Positions 1 through 7,097 are shown, counted from the first letter of the stretch. The stretch is DNA of 8,435 nt from Hyphomicrobiales bacterium (GCA_013214985.1 JABSRY010000080.1:1-8435); one strand, 5' to 3'. The notes: generated from the sequence alone by a model not told the origin. Numbers and translations: made by a program.

Positions 1-43
1 CTTCCGAGATCAAGTTACAGATAATTTCCGTATAATATCACAT

Positions 44-61
44 CAAGACTTTCGGGTCTTG
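44..61 (+). other. Short stem-loop in the presumed leader of the flavoprotein gene
   Basis: CAAGAC (44-49) and GTCTTG (56-61) pair perfectly around a six-base loop, TTTCGG. A TATAAT hexamer lies at 31-36, but there is no good -35 box about 17 bases before it, so a promoter call is weak. No T-run follows the hairpin, so it is not an intrinsic terminator. It could be leader structure or chance. I do not recognise a known riboswitch here. Confidence 0.3.
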
Positions 62-109
62 GAGTGAGGCGTGTATAACTAATCTATTGCTATAGACTTA
101 GGGGATTTG

Positions 110-718
110 ATGACCAAAATTACGACTATTGAACAATTAGAGGCTTTATATAAGCCGCCAACTGGATTAACAATAACCAAAGAAATTGATTTTATTAATG
201 ATCAATATCGACAGTTTATTGAGGCATCGCCATTTTGTATTTTATCGACTTATGGCGAGAAGGGCATAGATTGCACGCCGCGCGGTGACCCATACCCTTT
301 GGTTAGGATTACCGACAGCAAAACCATATTATTGCCTGATAGAAAGGGTAATAACCGTGTTGATAATATGCGGAATATTATTGAAAATTCGCAAGTTGGG
401 CTGATATTTTTGGTGCCAAATGCGGGCGAGACCATTCGCGTTGCCGGGCGGGCAGAGATTATTGTTGATGTAGAGTTAAATGAAAGCTTTGCGATAAAGG
501 GTAAGCCTGCAACTAGTGTGTTGAGAATTAGCGTCGATAAAATTTATTTTCATTGTTCGAAGGCCTTGATTAGATCTGCGCTTTGGAAAAGTGAGACTTA
601 TATTGACCGAAAAACCTTTCCGACGGCTGGGCAGATGGGCAAGGCGATTGACCAGAGTTTTGATGGTGAAACCTATGACCGTAATTTGCCTGAACGGTAT
701 AAGAAAACTCTCTACTAG
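110..718 (+). CDS. PPOX-type FMN-dependent flavoprotein, MSMEG_1061-like family
   Basis: This 202-residue protein belongs to the pyridoxamine 5'-phosphate oxidase-like split-barrel flavoproteins and most resembles the MSMEG_1061 / DR_2398-type subgroup. Members are cytoplasmic and thought to bind FMN; their substrates are mostly unknown. Visible signatures are FIEASPFCILST (about 36-47), DCTPRGDP (54-61), LLPDRKGNNRVDNMRNI (74-90), GETIRVAGRAEI (106-117) and FHCSKALIRSALW (147-159), in the family's usual order. Length is normal for the group, and no signal peptide or membrane segment is seen. I chose ATG at 110 because AGGGGA (100-105) sits four bases upstream; the overlapping TTG at 107 would be one base from it. 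The next gene starts within about 30 bases on the same strand, so co-transcription is likely. The family is secure; the reaction is not predictable. Confidence 0.88.
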   Translation: MTKITTIEQLEALYKPPTGLTITKEIDFINDQYRQFIEASPFCILSTYGEKGIDCTPRGDPYPLVRITDSKTILLPDRKGNNRVDNMRNIIENSQVGLIFLVPNAGETIRVAGRAEIIVDVELNESFAIKGKPATSVLRISVDKIYFHCSKALIRSALWKSETYIDRKTFPTAGQMGKAIDQSFDGETYDRNLPERYKKTLY

Positions 719-735
719 ATTTAAAATTAATTAAG

Positions 736-1137
736 GTGGAACATGTTTTGCTAACTGACAAAATAAACCAATTTAGTGCGCTGAAACCAGACTATAATGA
801 ACAGCTTTCCAATCATTTGCCGATGACGGCTCATGCCCTTATGGCGCTTGGTGCAACGAATACTCATATAAGCCAATATATTAAAGAATATACAAGCAGG
901 CTTGAACAGGCAGAAAATCACCCATTGGTTATAAATCGCGATAGCTGGCAAGAACATTTAGGCCAGAACATCTATTATAAAAACTATTTTGAATATTTTT
1001 TAGGTGAATTTGAACATGCCTCATCGTCTGAAGTCTTGAAGTTATATTTACCTGTTTTTATAAAATCACCAGCATCGCGCGCGTTCCATTGTATGCTAAG
1101 ATTGGCTTATGGCATTATGTCGAATAATAAAGTTTAA
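736..1137 (+). CDS. Questin oxidase-like protein, N-terminal part up to the TAA
   Basis: This is the first 133 codons of the broken gene. It carries the N-terminal family landmarks NHLPMTAHALMALGA (about 26-40), a tyrosine-rich stretch near 90-98, and AFHCMLRLAYG (116-126), whose histidine is a likely conserved active-site or structural residue. The start is uncertain. GTG at 736 opens the frame, but it lies inside AAGGTGGA (733-740), which itself looks like a ribosome binding site. TTG at 748, seven bases beyond that site, is therefore at least as good. The well-spaced ATG at 743 is out of frame and meets a stop after three codons. Only 17 bases separate the GTG from the stop of the flavoprotein gene. 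A polypeptide ending here would lack more than half of the family fold. Confidence 0.55.
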   Translation: MEHVLLTDKINQFSALKPDYNEQLSNHLPMTAHALMALGATNTHISQYIKEYTSRLEQAENHPLVINRDSWQEHLGQNIYYKNYFEYFLGEFEHASSSEVLKLYLPVFIKSPASRAFHCMLRLAYGIMSNNKV

Positions 1138-1740
1138 ATGGCGGCAGGCTTGGCTTATTGGGCAGATAGTTATTTGGTATTAGATCAAACGAGCAATGAA
1201 TTTGTTGCAAATGGTTCCAGCGATATTAATAAAGAAATATTTGATGACATTAGGAATTTTTGTATTGAAAAGGATTATAAATCACCGAATGCAGCCAATA
1301 TTCATGCGAGAATTAAAGCTATTTCGCAGAGTGAGTTTGCCGTTCTATTTATGACAATTGGTAAAATATCTAAAAATACAGGTTTGGATAAAATTGCTGT
1401 TCAATGTTTAAAATTATATTTGAATACTAGGGATTTTACTATTTTACACTGCGTTACGAGTTGTCATGCGTTAAGAATTATTTTTGAGTTTTTAGATAAA
1501 GAACAACAAAATGAAGCTGTTTTATATTATTGGCAGTCGGTGATTTTTGCTTACATATCTATAGAAACACCCAAAATAAAACCCATTGAGACAATAGATT
1601 TGGGTGTTACATCTAACGTACAAAAAATTAAAGATGTAGTAAAAAATAACTTTAACGACCATGATATTAAAATTGCATTTACGGCCATTGAAGAATTTGT
1701 ATTTTATAAGGATGATAGATTTTTAAAAGCCGCTTTATAA
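1138..1740 (+). CDS. Questin oxidase-like protein, C-terminal part after the TAA
   Basis: This 200-codon frame starts with an ATG touching the preceding TAA. Its first residues, MAAGLAYWADSYL, continue the family motif that is normally fused to the upstream RLAYG segment, so the ATG is probably an internal methionine of the ancestral gene. The FTILHCVTSCHALR segment (100-113, with His104 and His110) matches the second conserved histidine region of questin oxidases. It is followed by a predicted helical stretch with YYWQSVIFAYIS (about 130-141). No Shine-Dalgarno sequence precedes the ATG; the sequence there is AATAATAAAGTTTAA. Translation would therefore depend on re-initiation by ribosomes ending at the TAA, or on readthrough. 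The last codons overlap the left arm of the terminator hairpin. Confidence 0.55.
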   Translation: MAAGLAYWADSYLVLDQTSNEFVANGSSDINKEIFDDIRNFCIEKDYKSPNAANIHARIKAISQSEFAVLFMTIGKISKNTGLDKIAVQCLKLYLNTRDFTILHCVTSCHALRIIFEFLDKEQQNEAVLYYWQSVIFAYISIETPKIKPIETIDLGVTSNVQKIKDVVKNNFNDHDIKIAFTAIEEFVFYKDDRFLKAAL

Positions 1741-1767
1741 TATTTTGATTATTATTAAACGGCTTTT
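1725..1767. terminator. Bidirectional terminator between the questin oxidase-like gene and carB
   Basis: AAAAGCCG (1725-1732) pairs with CGGCTTTT (1760-1767). The intervening A/T bases extend the stem: TTT (1734-1736) with AAA (1757-1759), and ATAAT (1737-1741) with ATTAT (1751-1755), leaving small bulges. On the plus strand the stem ends in TTTTT (1764-1768); on the minus strand it ends in TTTT. The left arm begins inside the last five codons of the plus-strand gene, and carB ends at 1776 on the other strand. The hairpin thus probably ends both converging transcripts. Confidence 0.7.
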
Positions 1768-1775
1768 TATGCGTG

Positions 1776-4700
1776 TTATTTTGCGTATGACTGTAAATCA
1801 TTTACTGTGATTTCGTCGTTTTTATAGGCGATTACAGCTTCGGTGGCAGCACGTGAACCACGGATTGTGGTGTAGTAAGGCACTTTATTATACAAAGCTG
1901 ATTGGCGCAGAGATTTACTATCCTCTAATGCTTTTTTACCTTGTGTGGTGTTGAACATCAGCGCGATTTCGCCATTTTTAATCGCATCTACAATATGCGG
2001 GCGGCTTTCATTCACTTTATTGGCGTGCTCAATTTCTAGGCCGTGCTGGCGCAGATAATCGCCAGTGCCTTGGGTTGCGCAAATGGTATAGCCATTTTCG
2101 AGTAGCATTTTTGCAGACTCTAAAATATGTTTTTTATCATCATCTTTTAGTGAAATAAACACTTTGCCAGATTTTGGAACTTCTGTTCCGCCGCCTAATT
2201 GGCTTTTGGCAAATGCCATTGCAAAATTGGTGTCTAAGCCCATCACCTCGCCAGTTGAGCGCATTTCTGGCCCAAGGATAATATCCACACCTGGGAAACG
2301 TGCGAATGGGAAAACAGCTTCTTTAACGGCAACATAATCGAATTTTTTATCGACCAAATTAAAGCTAGCTAGTTTTTCGCCTGCCATAATGCGTGACGCG
2401 ATTTTAGCGATTGGTTGGTTAATAACCTTTGCTACAAATGGCACGGTACGGCTGGCACGTGGGTTCACTTCTAGAATATAAATTTGACCATCTTTTACGG
2501 CATATTGCATATTCATTAGACCGACAACATTTAGAGCCAATGCCATTTTTTTGGTTTGGCGTTTAATTTCGTCTATTTGATCTTGCGGCAGTGAATATGG
2601 CGGTAATGAACAGGCGCTATCGCCACTATGCACACCCGCTTCTTCAATATGTTCCATAATCGCGCAGACAAATACCTCTTCGCCATCGCAAAGTGCATCA
2701 ATATCAACCTCGATGGCATCTTTAAGATAGCTGTCTAACAATACCGGACTTTTGCCAGATACGATAACCGCTTCGGTAATATAGCGTTGAAGCTGTTCTG
2801 TATCGCGGACGATTTCCATGGCGCGGCCACCCAGCACGTAAGATGGGCGAATAACTACTGGGAAACCGATTCTTTTGGCGATTGCGAATGCTTCTTCGGC
2901 TGTGGTTGCGATGCCGTTATTGGGCTGCAATAGACCTAGCTTGTCAATAAGCGCTGAGAAACGATCGCGATCTTCGGCAAGGTCGATGGCGTCTGGTGAT
3001 GTGCCTAAAATAGGCACGCCGTTTGATTCTAAAAACTCGGCCAATTTAAGCGGTGTTTGCCCGCCAAATTGTACAATAACACCATGTAAGGTACTGTTTT
3101 CTTGCTCTTTTTGGATGATTTCTAACACATCTTCTTCGGTCAATGGTTCGAAATATAACCTATCTGATGTATCATAATCGGTTGAAACGGTTTCGGGGTT
3201 ACAATTGACCATAATGGTTTCGTAACCTGCATCGCTTAGTGCAAATGCGGCATGACAACAGCAATAATCGAACTCGATGCCTTGACCAATACGGTTTGGC
3301 CCACCACCCAGAATGATGATTTTTTTAGCATCCGTAGGTTCTGATTCGCAAATTACTTTGTCTATTAGTGGAGTTTCATAGGTTGAATACATATAAGGCG
3401 TTGGGCTTTTAAACTCGGCTGCACACGTATCTATTTTTTTGAAAACTGGGCGTACGCCTAGTGCGTGGCGAGCTGCACGGATTTTATCGGATGTTGTATC
3501 TGTTAGTTCGGCCAAGCGGGCATCGGAAAAACCGAGGGCTTTTACTTTGCGTAAATTAATAGCATCGGTTGGCACGCCATGGGCTTTAATGCGGTCTTCC
3601 ATGGTTATGATGTTACCGATTTGCTCGATATACCATGGGTCGAATTTTGAAGCTTCGAAAATACGTTCGGGAGACCAGCCATGACGCAATGCTTGACCAA
3701 TATAAAGCAAGCGCTCTGGCGTTGCATTGGCTAATGCGGCTTGAATGGCATCATCTTGATCTGCTTCGATATTTGGGATTTTAATTTCATCTAAGCCATT
3801 ATAGCCTGTTTCTAATGAACGGAGCGCTTTTTGAAGGCTTTCAGGAAATGTACGGCCAATGGCCATTGCTTCGCCGACTGACTTCATGGCAGTTGATAGG
3901 TTGTTTTTGGCACCTGGGAATTTTTCGAATGTAAAACGCGGTATTTTGGTAACCACATAATCGATAGTTGGCTCGAATGAAGCGGGGGTTTGACCACCCG
4001 TAATGTCGTTATCCAACTCATCCAACGTGTAGCCGACTGCTAGTTTTGCGGCGATTTTTGCTATTGGAAAGCCTGTTGCTTTTGAAGCAAGGGCGGATGA
4101 GCGTGAAACACGAGGGTTCATTTCGATCACGATTAAGCGACCATCGGCAGGGTTTACGGCAAATTGTACGTTTGAGCCGCCTGTTTCGACACCAATTTCG
4201 CGCAATACTGCGAGGGAGGCGTTCCGCATGATTTGGTATTCTTTATCGGTTAATGTTTGTGCGGGGGCTACTGTAATACTGTCGCCAGTATGCACGCCCA
4301 TCGGGTCGACATTTTCGATGCTACATATGATGATACAATTGTCTTTGGTGTCGCGCACCACTTCCATTTCATATTCTTTCCACCCGATGATGCTTTCTTC
4401 GATCAGCACTTCGTTAGTGGGGGAGGCATCAATGCCTGTGGAAACGATATGGTAGAATTCTTCGACATTATATGCCACACCGCCGCCTGTGCCGCCCATG
4501 GTAAATGAAGGGCGGATGATAGCGGGTAGACCAATTTCTTCGAACGCTTCTTCGGCTTCTTGGCGGTTATGCGCTAGGCATGACCGTGCTGATTCGAGGC
4601 CTAATTTATCCATCGCTTGGCGGAACAAATCACGGTCTTCGGCTTTATCGATCGCTTCATGGTCGGCGCCAATCATTTCGACATTATATTTTTCTAACAC

Positions 4701-5018
4701 GCCAGCTTTACGGAGTGAGAGCGCTGTGTTTAGTGCGGTTTGCCCGCCCATCGTTGGCAGCAGTGCATCTGGACGTTCTTTTTCGATGATTTTTGCAACA
4801 ACTTCTGGGGTGATTGGCTCGATATAGGTTGCATCTGCTAAATTAGGGTCTGTCATAATAGTAGCAGGGTTTGAGTTTACCAAAACAACTCGGTAGCCTT
4901 CTTCTTTTAAGGCTTTAACAGCTTGTGTGCCGCTATAATCAAACTCGCAAGCTTGACCAATAATAATAGGCCCAGCGCCAATGATGAGGATGGATTTAAT
5001 GTCGGTACGTTTTGGCAT
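1776..5018 (-). CDS. carB: Carbamoyl phosphate synthetase, large subunit
   Basis: CarB uses ammonia delivered by CarA, bicarbonate and two ATP to make carbamoyl phosphate for pyrimidine and arginine synthesis. The protein has 1080 residues, close to the 1073 of E. coli. The N-terminal carboxyphosphate half opens with ILIIGAGPIIIGQACEFDYS and contains NVDPMGVHTGDSITVAPAQT and IEMNPRVSRSSALASKATGF. The second, carbamoyl-phosphate half repeats the fold with IILGGGPNRIGQGIEFDYC, HIEEAGVHSGDSACSLPP and LEVNPRASRTVPFVAK. The last 130 or so residues, from GKVFISLKDDDKK, form the MGS-like allosteric domain that binds ornithine or UMP in relatives. ATG at 5018 is chosen because GGAG lies six bases upstream on the minus strand; a TTG two codons earlier would touch that site. 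CarB is not co-directional back to back with carA: a small gene lies between them. No frameshift or missing motif is visible. Confidence 0.98.
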   Translation of the reverse strand: MPKRTDIKSILIIGAGPIIIGQACEFDYSGTQAVKALKEEGYRVVLVNSNPATIMTDPNLADATYIEPITPEVVAKIIEKERPDALLPTMGGQTALNTALSLRKAGVLEKYNVEMIGADHEAIDKAEDRDLFRQAMDKLGLESARSCLAHNRQEAEEAFEEIGLPAIIRPSFTMGGTGGGVAYNVEEFYHIVSTGIDASPTNEVLIEESIIGWKEYEMEVVRDTKDNCIIICSIENVDPMGVHTGDSITVAPAQTLTDKEYQIMRNASLAVLREIGVETGGSNVQFAVNPADGRLIVIEMNPRVSRSSALASKATGFPIAKIAAKLAVGYTLDELDNDITGGQTPASFEPTIDYVVTKIPRFTFEKFPGAKNNLSTAMKSVGEAMAIGRTFPESLQKALRSLETGYNGLDEIKIPNIEADQDDAIQAALANATPERLLYIGQALRHGWSPERIFEASKFDPWYIEQIGNIITMEDRIKAHGVPTDAINLRKVKALGFSDARLAELTDTTSDKIRAARHALGVRPVFKKIDTCAAEFKSPTPYMYSTYETPLIDKVICESEPTDAKKIIILGGGPNRIGQGIEFDYCCCHAAFALSDAGYETIMVNCNPETVSTDYDTSDRLYFEPLTEEDVLEIIQKEQENSTLHGVIVQFGGQTPLKLAEFLESNGVPILGTSPDAIDLAEDRDRFSALIDKLGLLQPNNGIATTAEEAFAIAKRIGFPVVIRPSYVLGGRAMEIVRDTEQLQRYITEAVIVSGKSPVLLDSYLKDAIEVDIDALCDGEEVFVCAIMEHIEEAGVHSGDSACSLPPYSLPQDQIDEIKRQTKKMALALNVVGLMNMQYAVKDGQIYILEVNPRASRTVPFVAKVINQPIAKIASRIMAGEKLASFNLVDKKFDYVAVKEAVFPFARFPGVDIILGPEMRSTGEVMGLDTNFAMAFAKSQLGGGTEVPKSGKVFISLKDDDKKHILESAKMLLENGYTICATQGTGDYLRQHGLEIEHANKVNESRPHIVDAIKNGEIALMFNTTQGKKALEDSKSLRQSALYNKVPYYTTIRGSRAATEAVIAYKNDEITVNDLQSYAK

Positions 5019-5206
5019 ATTCAACTCCGAAAAAGAAATGTGGAAATTCGGTGTTTTGGCTTGTTTTTTGGGACAAGTTAAACTTCCAAGTTTTTAGCCG
5101 AAAATATATGCCTTGGCTATTAAAAAGTAGCTTATCGAGTGGTTTATAGGCTTTTTTAAATTTATAACATTGTTAATGTAAAAAAATGAACAATTTTTGG
5201 CTAAAG
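5019..5206 (-). promoter_or_regulatory. carB leader / promoter region (188 bases, no gene)
   Basis: This A/T-rich gap must hold the carB promoter if carB is not read through from the small gene upstream. I see no convincing -35/-10 pair; the best minus-strand guess, TTGTTC with an 18-base spacer and TGTTAT, is poor. Notable structures are two overlapping inverted repeats, AAGTTAAACTT (5075-5085) and AACTTCCAAGTT (5081-5092), a CTTGT/ACAAG stem (5060-5064 with 5073-5077), TAGCC/GGCTA (5095-5099 with 5115-5119) and ACATTGTTAATGT (5167-5179). None of the stems is followed by a proper minus-strand T-run, so there is no clear terminator after the small gene. Run-on transcription into carB remains possible. 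Confidence 0.4.
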
Positions 5207-5638
5207 TTAAACAAATAACTTGGCTAATGTTTCTTTATCAAAGGCATGTTCGAGGGCTTCTAATTCGATATATAGCATTTTTTTGGAAATTTTATTATCT
5301 TCATTAAATTCTGCGATTTCAATGACTTCAAAGCCAAAAAAATCATCATTCTTTAGGTCTTTTACGGTAGCGGACATGTAAGTTGCTGAGCTATTGCTTG
5401 CTATGATTGGTTCTTTTGCTTCGAATTCGCAATGTTCAAATAGCTCGGCTTCTAATTCACATCTACGGTGTAGGGCATCGATGCCGACTGCAGGTGGCAT
5501 GCCGAATGGCATATGAATTTCGACATCTTCAGCGAAGATTTCGCGTAAATGCGCTTTAGTGACATTATTGGCACCGCATTTTAAAAATAATTCATTTGAT
5601 TTTAATAATAGCGCTCTTATTTCATTTGCGGTTGGCAT
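5207..5638 (-). CDS. Small NTF2/SnoaL-like domain protein
   Basis: This 143-residue cytoplasmic protein looks like a single NTF2-like alpha+beta barrel, the fold shared by ketosteroid isomerases, SnoaL cyclases and many small proteins of unknown role. An N-terminal helix (about 4-33) is followed by FAEDVEIHMPFGMPPAVGID (35-54), the usual 'period of damage, then PxG or AxG turn' of the family. The C-terminal strand pair is FGFEVIEIAEFNEDNKISK (101-119). Catalytic residues cannot be assigned, so no reaction is proposed. ATG at 5638 is preceded on the minus strand by AGGA, six bases away. The gene sits between carA and carB but has the carA terminator behind its promoter and a repeat-type operator candidate in front. 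It is therefore probably controlled separately and unrelated to carbamoyl phosphate synthesis. The fold is moderately sure; the function is unknown. Confidence 0.75.
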   Translation of the reverse strand: MPTANEIRALLLKSNELFLKCGANNVTKAHLREIFAEDVEIHMPFGMPPAVGIDALHRRCELEAELFEHCEFEAKEPIIASNSSATYMSATVKDLKNDDFFGFEVIEIAEFNEDNKISKKMLYIELEALEHAFDKETLAKLFV

Positions 5639-5649
5639 AAATGATCCTA

Positions 5650-5694
5650 ATACTTAAGTTAGACCATACTTAAGCAATTGAAATTAAAATTCAA
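5650..5694 (-). promoter_or_regulatory. Promoter candidate with paired direct-repeat operator for the NTF2-like gene
   Basis: The nonamer CTTAAGTAT (minus strand) occurs twice, at 5666-5674 and 5650-5658, exactly 16 bases apart and so on nearly the same DNA face one and a half turns along. A -35-like TTGAAT lies at 5689-5694; a 17-base spacer leads to AAGTAT at 5666-5671, which is the end of the first repeat. A regulator bound to the repeats would cover the -10 region and the start site. The site ends 12 bases before the gene's ATG. Such tandem sites are common targets of dimeric winged-helix repressors, but no regulator gene is next to it in this window. Confidence 0.45.
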
Positions 5695-5726
5695 GAGCAA
5701 GATTTAAAAAAAGATCTATATATCAA

Positions 5727-5752
5727 AAATGCCGCAGGAGAATGCGGCATTT
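5727..5752 (-). terminator. Intrinsic terminator of carA
   Basis: AAATGCCGC (5727-5735) pairs perfectly over nine bases with GCGGCATTT (5744-5752) around an eight-base loop. On the minus strand the stem ends in TTTTT (complement of 5725-5729). It lies 28 bases past the carA stop, ahead of the small gene's promoter, so carA probably forms its own transcript. Confidence 0.88.
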
Positions 5753-5779
5753 AGTTGATTTATTGGTTTTTATTATACT

Positions 5780-6985
5780 TTATAAATTTGCGTAAAAGCG
5801 ATCGAATAAATAGTAACTATCTTGTGGGCCAGGGGATGCTTCTGGATGATGTTGCACAGAGAATATGGGTTTGCCGATAACTTCTAGACCGCAATTGCTG
5901 CCATCAAACAGCGATACATGCGATTCTTTAACATGGCTTGGTAGGCTTTTAGCATCGACTGCAAAGCCATGGTTCATAGAAGTAATTTCGACTTTTTTAG
6001 TTGTATTGTCTAGCACAGGGTGGTTTGCGCCACGGTGGCCTTGCTGCATTTTAATGGTTGAACCGCCCAAAGCTATTGCCATCATTTGATGACCAAGACA
6101 GATGCCAAATATGGGTTTACCTGACTCTATTAATGTTTTAATGGTTGGCACGGCATATTCGCCTGTTGCAGCAGGATCGCCAGGGCCGTTTGACAGGAAT
6201 ATACCATCTGGGTTAAGTGCTAAAATTTCATCTGCGGTTGCTTTTGCTGGTACAATTGTAATTTTGCAATTTAGGGTTGTTAGGCAACGTAAAATATTGC
6301 GTTTGATACCATAATCGACCACAACCACATGTTTAGTTGTGCTCTTTAATGTTTGGTAGCCAGTTTTAGAATTGTCTTGATTGGCGACTTCCCATGTCCA
6401 GAGTTTTTCATCCCAATTCATTACATTTTTGCAAGTCACTGTTTTTGCAAGATCAAGACCTTCTAGGCCGCCCCATGCATTTACTTTTTTAAGTAGGGCA
6501 GGAATATCGAACTCGCCATTTTCGTCATGTACGATGATTGCATTTGGGGCGCCATTATCGCGGATTAGGGCAGTTAATGCTCTTGTATCTATGCCGCTTA
6601 TGCCGATAATATCGCGCTCAATGAGCCATTGGTTAAAACCCTGGGTGCTTCTATAGCTGCTTGGTTGGGAAATATCTGCGCGGATAACAAGACCCAGAAC
6701 GCCGCTGCGGCTTTGCCAGTCTAATGTTTCCATATCATCGTCATTTGTGCCGATATTGCCAATGTGGGGGTAGGTGAATGTAACAATTTGCCCTGCATAT
6801 GAGGGGTCTGTTAGAATTTCTTGATATCCTGTGATTGAGGTATTGAAGCATATTTCGGCGATAGCACTGCCTTGTTTGCCAACACCCTTGCCGTAAATTT
6901 CGGTACCATCTGCGAGCAATAAAAGCGCTGTTGGTTTTTCAACTGACCATGGTGCAACAGAACTTTGGGTGTTTTGACTATTCAT
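5780..6985 (-). CDS. carA: Carbamoyl phosphate synthetase, small (glutamine amidotransferase) subunit
   Basis: CarA hydrolyses glutamine and channels the ammonia to CarB in the cytoplasmic heterodimer. Its 401 residues are slightly longer than in E. coli (382). The N-terminal CPSase small-subunit domain includes FNTSITGYQEILTDPSYAGQ (47-66), IVTFTYPHIGNIG (67-79) and GISGIDTRALTALIRDNGA (128-146). The C-terminal class I amidotransferase domain has VVVDYGIKRNILR (221-233), LSNGPGDP (264-271), GICLGHQ with nucleophile Cys296, and QHHPEASPGP with catalytic His380 and Glu382. The full triad is present, so the enzyme should be active. ATG at 6985 has AGGAG six bases upstream on the minus strand. 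It is transcribed away from yqeY, with which it shares a divergent control region. It is separated from carB by a terminator and a small unrelated gene. Confidence 0.98.
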   Translation of the reverse strand: MNSQNTQSSVAPWSVEKPTALLLLADGTEIYGKGVGKQGSAIAEICFNTSITGYQEILTDPSYAGQIVTFTYPHIGNIGTNDDDMETLDWQSRSGVLGLVIRADISQPSSYRSTQGFNQWLIERDIIGISGIDTRALTALIRDNGAPNAIIVHDENGEFDIPALLKKVNAWGGLEGLDLAKTVTCKNVMNWDEKLWTWEVANQDNSKTGYQTLKSTTKHVVVVDYGIKRNILRCLTTLNCKITIVPAKATADEILALNPDGIFLSNGPGDPAATGEYAVPTIKTLIESGKPIFGICLGHQMMAIALGGSTIKMQQGHRGANHPVLDNTTKKVEITSMNHGFAVDAKSLPSHVKESHVSLFDGSNCGLEVIGKPIFSVQHHPEASPGPQDSYYLFDRFYANL

Positions 6986-7018
6986 GTAATGCTCCTATGC
7001 ATTTGCAGGTAAGTTTGA

Positions 7019-7097
7019 CTTATATATAAGGGTAATTAGACGTTTCGGCAATAAGACAAATTGCGCGAAATTTATATAAAAGTTGGGCAAAGGTCAA
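7019..7097 (-). promoter_or_regulatory. carA promoter candidates and 12-base palindrome
   Basis: Two minus-strand promoter candidates precede carA. The upstream one is TTGACC (7092-7097) with TATAAA (7071-7076), spacer 15, or CTTGAC with spacer 16. The downstream one is TTGCCG (7046-7051) with TATATA (7023-7028), spacer 17. The second -10 lies inside the perfect palindrome CTTATATATAAG (7019-7030), a possible operator. From either start a leader of roughly 30 to 80 bases would precede the AGGAG site. No pyrimidine-responsive attenuator hairpin with a T-run is seen in that leader. Confidence 0.45.

Larger units (their letters stand above)
736..1740 (+). pseudogene. Questin oxidase-like gene (DUF4243/AflY-type) interrupted by an in-frame stop
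   Basis: Two open frames, 736-1137 and 1138-1740, lie end to end in the same reading frame, separated only by TAA at 1135-1137. Together they form one protein of about 330 residues, close to the size of bacterial questin oxidase-like proteins. Family landmarks run across the junction: NHLPM near the N-terminus, AFHCMLRLAYG before the stop, GLAYWADSYL just after it, and FTILHCVTSCHALR further on. In fungi such proteins carry out Baeyer-Villiger-type ring opening (questin oxidase, AflY); bacterial substrates are unknown. A single base change could create this TAA (from GAA, CAA or AAA, for example). Alternatives are a sequencing error, or two polypeptides made by stop-start coupling. The region is strikingly A+T-rich compared with carB. 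Confidence 0.75.

Noticed and set aside
31..36. TATAAT as -10 box of the flavoprotein gene
   Set aside because: There is no acceptable -35 element about 17 bases upstream, and the hexamer is common in this A/T-rich DNA.
2..67. Open frame at the left edge ending in TGA at 65-67 (21 codons), possibly the tail of an upstream gene
   Set aside because: Too short to recognise, other frames are also open for part of the stretch, and the 44-61 hairpin lies within it. It could be real but cannot be supported.
83..96. TCTAT/ATAGA stem in the leader just before the flavoprotein gene
   Set aside because: Five A/T-rich pairs near the ribosome site are too weak to call a regulatory structure.
4046..4827. 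Several plus-strand open frames of 61 to 112 codons inside carB
   Set aside because: They are shadows of the carB coding strand: no recognisable protein families, and carB motifs are continuous through the region.
5167..5179. ACATTGTTAATGT hairpin as terminator of the NTF2-like gene
   Set aside because: The stem is only five A/T-rich pairs and the minus-strand side that follows has no T-run; the T-run precedes it.
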